A model generated the notes under the pieces. That model saw only the letters and a list, made by a program, of their open reading frames with translations, was not told where the DNA came from and did no database searches. A stretch of DNA of 10,734 nucleotides, taken from Candidatus Neoanaerotignum tabaqchaliae (GTDB lineage: Bacteria > Bacillota > Clostridia > Lachnospirales > Anaerotignaceae). Position numbers and translations under genes: made by a program. Below are positions 7,525 to 10,734 of the stretch, in pieces. How positions within the stretch are numbered: position 1 is the first letter of the stretch; each line of letters starts with the position of its first letter. The DNA lies in assembly GCA_904420235.1 (NCBI GenBank), contig CAJFUS010000101.1, positions 1 through 10,734 of the forward strand. Direction: 5' to 3'.

Positions 7525-7687
7525 AAACAATGCCCCCTTTTTATTAAACATAAATATTTTAAAGTGAATATAATTTAATAAACATCGCTTAAAAGCTTTG
7601 TTTTCATATAAATTTAAAATTAAAATTAATTGTTAAACAAAAAGGTAATATGTTTAAAAGTAATATTCATCTACTGTTAATAAATTC

Positions 7688-7716
7688 ATTATAAACCATA
7701 TTGTTATAATAGTCAA
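7688..7716 (-). promoter_or_regulatory. Sigma-A promoter of the peptide transporter operon
   Basis: Read on the - strand, TTGACT (-35, five of six consensus bases) is at 7716-7711 and a perfect TATAAT (-10) at 7693-7688, with an exact 17-bp spacer. Transcription should start near 7681, giving a 5' leader of about 155 nt before the binding-protein ATG at 7524. This is longer than a simple ribosome binding site needs, but no known riboswitch fold was recognised in it. Confidence 0.85.
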
Positions 7717-7781
7717 TAGTATGAATAAAATTAATATATCAGACTTTACATTCATATATCGAAACATTTTTTAAATAAAAT

Positions 7782-7820
7782 GATGCATAATTTGAAATAA
7801 ATTTCACATTTCAAAGCATC
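7782..7820. repeat. Imperfect inverted repeat upstream of the transporter promoter
   Basis: GATGC (7782-7786) pairs with GCATC (7816-7820), and TTTGAAAT (7791-7798) pairs with ATTTCAAA (7808-7815). The unpaired parts are ATAA on the left side and a 9-nt loop. It lies about 65 bp upstream of the -35 box of the transporter operon. It could be a regulator site or a weak hairpin in a transcript on either strand; on the - strand the exit is ATTTTATTT. Confidence 0.45.
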
Positions 7821-7927
7821 TATTTATCAAATAGTAATTTATATCATAAAGGTTAACTAAATAAAAACATATTGTGAGTATAGTTTTTTAAATAAAAAAT
7901 ATTACATAATAATCTGTGCTGAATTTG

Positions 7928-7977
7928 TTATAATAAAAACAATTATAAAATTTATTTTATAATTGTTTTTATTATAA
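7928..7977. repeat. Perfect 23-bp inverted repeat with 4-nt loop
   Basis: Positions 7928-7950 are the exact reverse complement of 7955-7977, separated by TTTA. The arms are almost pure A/T, apart from one C and one G, and contain TTATAAT and a run of five A or T. No flanking direct repeat suggesting a transposed element is visible. As RNA it would form a long hairpin with T-runs inside the stem; as DNA it could form a cruciform or isolate the two divergent operons. Confidence 0.75.
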
Positions 7978-8013
7978 ACTTAATCCTTCAATATAATTGC
8001 TTTATACTAATTT

Positions 8014-8034
8014 AAACATAATTAATTTATGTTT
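8014..8034. repeat. 8-bp inverted repeat upstream of miaB promoter
   Basis: AAACATAA (8014-8021) and TTATGTTT (8027-8034) form a perfect 8-bp inverted repeat with a 5-nt spacer. It lies about 55 bp upstream of the miaB -35 box, in a place where an activator could bind. In such A/T-rich DNA a repeat of this size can occur by chance. Confidence 0.35.
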
Positions 8035-8087
8035 TATTATGTTAAAATAATATATGAAAAAATAAGATTCATTCAATATCAGTACGC

Positions 8088-8116
8088 TTGAAGTAAATTC
8101 CTTATTGTGGTATACT
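8088..8116 (+). promoter_or_regulatory. Sigma-A promoter of the miaB operon
   Basis: TTGAAG (-35) at 8088-8093 and TATACT (-10) at 8111-8116 are separated by exactly 17 bp. A TGG directly before the -10 (8108-8110) gives an extended -10 element. Transcription would start near 8123, leaving a leader of about 40 nt that ends with the GAAAGGA ribosome binding site at 8151-8157. Confidence 0.8.
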
Positions 8117-8163
8117 TTGTTTTTAAAAGTTTATTTTTTATTGTTTTATAGAAAGGAAATGTT

Positions 8164-9576
8164 ATGGGCGAAACAAATATAAACTCGCTTTTCGATTTGC
8201 AGGAGAGCTATATAGCTTTTGTAAATCAATGGAACAACAGTTATAAGCTTGAAACAGGACACATAAGGAAAGCTTTCTGCCTTACAATGGGTTGTCAAAT
8301 GAATGCTCATGACTCTGAGAAGCTTATAGGAATGCTTCAGGAAATGGGATATGAAATAACCCAAACAGAAAATGATGCCGATTTCATTATATATAACACC
8401 TGTTGCATAAGAGCCAATGCCGAGGAAAAAGTATACGGACGTCTTGGGTGGCTTAAAACCCTCAAAAAACGCAATCCAAACCTGATACTTGCAATATGCG
8501 GCTGTATGGTTCAGCAAAATGAAGTAGTTGAGAAAATAGACAAAACTTACGGCTTTGTCGACATTTTGTTTGGAACATATAATCTTTATAAACTTCCTGA
8601 GCTTTTAAGCGAGCGGATAAAAACCTCGTCTAAAGTAAGAGATATATGGACAGAGCAAAAGGAGATTGTTGAGGAAGTTCCAACGGTTCGAGAGCATAAA
8701 TTCAAAGCCAGCGTAAACATAATGTATGGCTGCGACAATTTCTGCACATACTGTGTAGTGCCGTATGTTCGTGGCAGAGAACGCAGCAGACGCAGAGAGG
8801 ATATAATTAAGGAAGTTGAAGCTCTTGCTCTTGACGGAGTTAAAGAAGTAATGCTTTTGGGGCAAAATGTAAATTCTTACGGCAAAAATCTTGAATCCCC
8901 AACAAGCTTTGCTCAGCTTTTAAGGGATATAAATCAAATTGACGGCATAGAGCGCATAAGATTTATGACGTCTCACCCAAAGGATTTATCAGATGAGCTT
9001 ATATATGCTATGCGTGACTGCAAAAAAGTATGCAACTATCTTCATCTTCCAATGCAGTCCGGAAGCAGTAGATTACTCAACAAAATGAACCGAAGATACA
9101 CCAAGGAACAGTATTTAAGTTTGGTTGATAAAATAAGACACGAAATACCGGATATTTCTTTAAGCACAGACATAATAGTCGGCTTTCCCGGAGAAACCGA
9201 AAAGGATTTTGAAGAAACGATTGACGTTGTTAAAAAATGCGGTTTTTCATCAGCCTTTACATTTATATATTCAAAAAGGCCCGGAACACCAGCAGCTGCT
9301 ATGGATTGCCAAATTGACGAGGAGACGGCTCACAAAAGATTCAACAGACTGCTTGATGTTTTAAACACAAGTATACACAATACTCAGGAAACAAAAATAG
9401 GCAAAACATATAATGTTTTAGCTGAAAAGGAAAGTGACAAAGCGGGAATAATAACGGGCAGAGCCGAAGACAACACACTTATACATTTTAACGGCGGAAC
9501 CGACCTTATAGGAAACACCATTCCCGTTAAAATAACCGAGAACAAAACATTTTATTTAATTGGAGAAAGGATTTGA
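8164..9576 (+). CDS. miaB: tRNA-2-methylthio-N6-dimethylallyladenosine synthase MiaB
   Basis: This radical SAM enzyme adds a methylthio group to C2 of N6-isopentenyladenosine at position 37 of tRNAs that read codons starting with U. The 470 residues carry the full MiaB set. The N-terminal UPF0004 domain has Cys44 (MGCQMN), Cys80 (NTCCIR) and Cys114 (CGCM), which bind the auxiliary [4Fe-4S] cluster. The radical SAM motif CDNFCTYC has Cys190, Cys194 and Cys197. The C-terminal TRAM domain covers about 405-470. The motifs VPYVRGRERSR, GQNVNSYG and LHLPMQSGS separate it from MtaB and RimO. The N-terminal extension of about 35 residues before the first domain is common in Firmicute MiaB. GAAAGGA lies 6 nt before the ATG. 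The next gene starts 6 nt after the stop, and the order matches ymcB-ymcA in B. subtilis. Confidence 0.97.
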   Translation: MGETNINSLFDLQESYIAFVNQWNNSYKLETGHIRKAFCLTMGCQMNAHDSEKLIGMLQEMGYEITQTENDADFIIYNTCCIRANAEEKVYGRLGWLKTLKKRNPNLILAICGCMVQQNEVVEKIDKTYGFVDILFGTYNLYKLPELLSERIKTSSKVRDIWTEQKEIVEEVPTVREHKFKASVNIMYGCDNFCTYCVVPYVRGRERSRRREDIIKEVEALALDGVKEVMLLGQNVNSYGKNLESPTSFAQLLRDINQIDGIERIRFMTSHPKDLSDELIYAMRDCKKVCNYLHLPMQSGSSRLLNKMNRRYTKEQYLSLVDKIRHEIPDISLSTDIIVGFPGETEKDFEETIDVVKKCGFSSAFTFIYSKRPGTPAAAMDCQIDEETAHKRFNRLLDVLNTSIHNTQETKIGKTYNVLAEKESDKAGIITGRAEDNTLIHFNGGTDLIGNTIPVKITENKTFYLIGERI

Positions 9577-9582
9577 TATATA

Positions 9583-9969
9583 ATGAGTATTTATGACAGC
9601 GCAAGAGCACTTGGAAAAGAAATTCTTGAAAGTGATGCCGCAAAGAGACTTGAGGAGGCAAGAGCCGCTTTTGACAACAATGCAGAATCACAAAGGCTTG
9701 TAAACGAGTATACAGACCTTAAGCAGAAATTTAGTGAGATAATGGCTGATAAAGACAGCGACAAAATGCAGCTTACTGAAATAGGAAACAAAATAACTGA
9801 GCTTGAGAAAATAATCAGGCAAGATGCCGTAACAAACGGCTTAATAAAAGCCGAAAGCGAATACGGTGCATTTATAAACTCTGTTTTTAACATAATAAAC
9901 GCAACAATACAGGGAGAAAATACAGCTGGCTGTGAAGGCTGCTGCTCTTCATGCACAGGCTGCAATTAA
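9583..9969 (+). CDS. YlbF/YmcA (RicA-like) family protein with Cys-rich tail
   Basis: This 128-residue, mostly helical protein of the YlbF/YmcA family is rich in charged and Ala/Leu residues, with long helices around 5-30, 33-55 and 63-110. In B. subtilis, YmcA (RicA), YlbF (RicF) and YaaT (RicT) form a complex that carries [4Fe-4S] clusters and helps RNase Y mature mRNAs, affecting sporulation, competence and biofilm. Its place between miaB and mutS makes it the positional counterpart of ymcA. The last 12 residues hold five cysteines (C117, C120, C121, C124, C127; pattern C-x2-CC-x2-C-x2-C), a likely Fe-S or metal site. Whether partners RicF and RicT exist in this organism cannot be seen here. 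The start follows GGAGAAAGG, which lies inside the end of miaB at a rather long spacing of about 11-12 nt. The function is inferred from family and position. Confidence 0.85.
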   Translation: MSIYDSARALGKEILESDAAKRLEEARAAFDNNAESQRLVNEYTDLKQKFSEIMADKDSDKMQLTEIGNKITELEKIIRQDAVTNGLIKAESEYGAFINSVFNIINATIQGENTAGCEGCCSSCTGCN

Positions 9970-9985
9970 CCTGCGGCCATAATTT

Positions 9986-9992
9986 TGGAGGT
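9986..9992 (+). promoter_or_regulatory. Ribosome binding site fixing the mutS start
   Basis: TGGAGGT stands 8 nt before the ATG at 10001 and decides the start. The 31-nt gap after the upstream stop codon holds no promoter or terminator, so mutS is probably transcribed from the miaB promoter. Confidence 0.8.
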
Positions 9993-10000
9993 CAACATAA

Positions 10001-10734
10001 ATGGCTAAGATTTCTCCAATGATGGAGCAATATTTTGAGGTAAAGGAAAAATATAAATATTGTTTGCTTTTTTTCAGAGTAGGGGATTTCTATGAGATGT
10101 TTTATGACGACGCGCTTATAGCCAGCAAAGAGCTTGACATAGCTCTTACGGGAAAAAGCTGCGGGCAGGAGGAAAAAGCTCCAATGTGCGGCGTTCCGTT
10201 TCACAGCGCAGAAAGCTACATATCAAAGCTGGTTTCAAAGGGCTATAAAGTGGCTATATGCGAGCAGGTTGAGGACCCGAACGCGGCAAGAGGAATTGTT
10301 AAAAGAGACGTAATAAGGGTTGTTACGCCCGGAACGCTTCTTGATAATACCGCTCTTGATGAAAAAAAGAACAACTACATAATGTGCATATACGCCGACA
10401 AAAACGGTTACGGCCTTTCGGTGTGCGACATAACAACAGGAGAATTTGTTACAACGGAATTTACAAGCATAAACGCCGGAAATCATCTGCTTGACGAAAC
10501 AGCAAAATTTAATCCGTCAGAGATAATATCAAATGCCGGATTTAAAACAACATCGGACGCCGGCGCCATAGAAAAAAGGCTCCACTTAAAAATAAACATC
10601 TGTGATGACTGGCAGTTTGAGTATAACACGGCCAATTTATGCCTTTGCAGGCACTTTGGCGTTGATACCCTTGACGGTCTCGGCCTTAAAAATAAAATTT
10701 TCTCGGTGTGTTCCAGCGGCTGTTTAATGAGCTA
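10001..10734 (+). CDS. mutS: DNA mismatch repair protein MutS, N-terminal part (runs off window)
   Basis: MutS recognises mismatched bases and small loops and starts repair with MutL. My translation from the ATG at 10001 stays open to the last base: 244 codons plus two bases, roughly the first quarter to third of a typical MutS of about 850-900 residues. It begins MAKISPMMEQYFEVKEKY. The mismatch-binding domain I contains GDFYEMFYDDA, with the Phe-x-Glu motif at Phe30 and Glu32, then APMCGVPFHS and a VAICEQVEDP segment, all hallmarks of MutS. Connector domain II begins near residue 125 and the window ends within or just after it. The clamp, lever and ATPase domains lie outside. It is the third gene of the miaB operon. 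In B. subtilis cotE stands between ymcA and mutS; here nothing does. Confidence 0.96.
   Translation, partial: MAKISPMMEQYFEVKEKYKYCLLFFRVGDFYEMFYDDALIASKELDIALTGKSCGQEEKAPMCGVPFHSAESYISKLVSKGYKVAICEQVEDPNAARGIVKRDVIRVVTPGTLLDNTALDEKKNNYIMCIYADKNGYGLSVCDITTGEFVTTEFTSINAGNHLLDETAKFNPSEIISNAGFKTTSDAGAIEKRLHLKINICDDWQFEYNTANLCLCRHFGVDTLDGLGLKNKIFSVCSSGCLMS

Larger units (their letters stand above)
7525..8163. other. Long AT-rich divergent intergenic region
   Basis: No gene is supported in these 639 bases; stops are dense in all frames. The stretch holds a promoter for the binding-protein operon (7688-7716, - strand) and one for miaB (8088-8116, + strand). Between them are three inverted repeats, at 7782-7820, 7928-7977 and 8014-8034. 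About 370 bases between the two -35 boxes have no assigned role, more than two ordinary promoters need. I saw no tRNA, no recognisable riboswitch and no ends of a mobile element. Confidence 0.6.

Noticed and set aside
7525..8163. Mobile element, tRNA or CRISPR in the long intergenic region
   Set aside because: There are no regularly spaced repeats, no tRNA arms or CCA-type end, no transposase fragment, and no target-site duplication around the 23-bp inverted repeat.
8146..8517. A 123-codon open frame on the - strand over the start of miaB
   Set aside because: It lies opposite the highly conserved N-terminal domain of MiaB, has no ribosome binding site I could see, and its product resembles no family. 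It is a shadow of the real gene.
9591..9965. A 124-codon open frame on the - strand opposite the RicA-like gene
   Set aside because: It mirrors the real gene almost exactly and has a low-complexity Ser/Ala/Leu product, as expected from reverse reading of an Ala/Glu/Lys-rich gene.
9992..10486. Two - strand open frames (70 and 83 codons) opposite mutS
   Set aside because: The + strand here encodes unmistakable MutS motifs. The opposing frames have no family resemblance and no operon context.

Overview
The window looks like chromosomal DNA from a low-GC, anaerobic Firmicute of the class Clostridia. The evidence is AT-rich spacers, purine-rich AGGTG/GGAGG ribosome binding sites, near-consensus sigma-A promoters, heavy use of ATA and AGA codons, a diderm-free lipoprotein-anchored peptide transporter, and the miaB - ricA/ymcA-like - mutS gene order of Firmicutes. 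In Bacillus subtilis cotE lies between ymcA and mutS; here it is absent, which fits Clostridia better. I cannot name the genus.

Layout. (1) 1-766: a small HxlR-family redox or stress regulator on the + strand, then an AT-rich gap with one strong stem-loop terminator. (2) 767-7524, all on the - strand and read right to left: a complete oligopeptide/dipeptide ABC transporter operon. Its order is lipoprotein substrate-binding protein, amidohydrolase, permease B, permease C, ATPase D, ATPase F. The last five genes are packed with gaps or overlaps of a few bases. A strong hairpin separates the binding protein from the rest. (3) 7525-8163: about 640 bases without a gene, very AT-rich, holding the two divergent promoters and several inverted repeats, including a perfect 23-bp one. 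(4) 8164-10734, + strand: miaB, a YlbF/YmcA-family gene with a cysteine-rich tail, and the first 244 codons of mutS, which runs off the right edge.

How the genes work together. The left operon should capture a peptide-like solute outside the cell, move it in with ATP, and, through the embedded metal-dependent amidohydrolase, probably hydrolyse it or a product of it. The substrate cannot be read from the sequence. The right operon combines tRNA A37 methylthiolation (MiaB), a probable Fe-S-linked RNA-decay or cell-fate cofactor (RicA-like) and DNA mismatch repair (MutS), a conserved housekeeping cluster.

Most of the window is ordinary. I found no CRISPR array, insertion sequence, phage, toxin-antitoxin or defence gene. 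The most interesting points are the amidohydrolase inside the transporter operon, the hairpin that probably sets binding-protein excess, the pile-up of inverted repeats in the divergent intergenic region, and the C-terminal cysteine tail on the RicA-like protein. Several gene starts were moved inward from the longest open frame because a clear ribosome binding site precedes an internal ATG.
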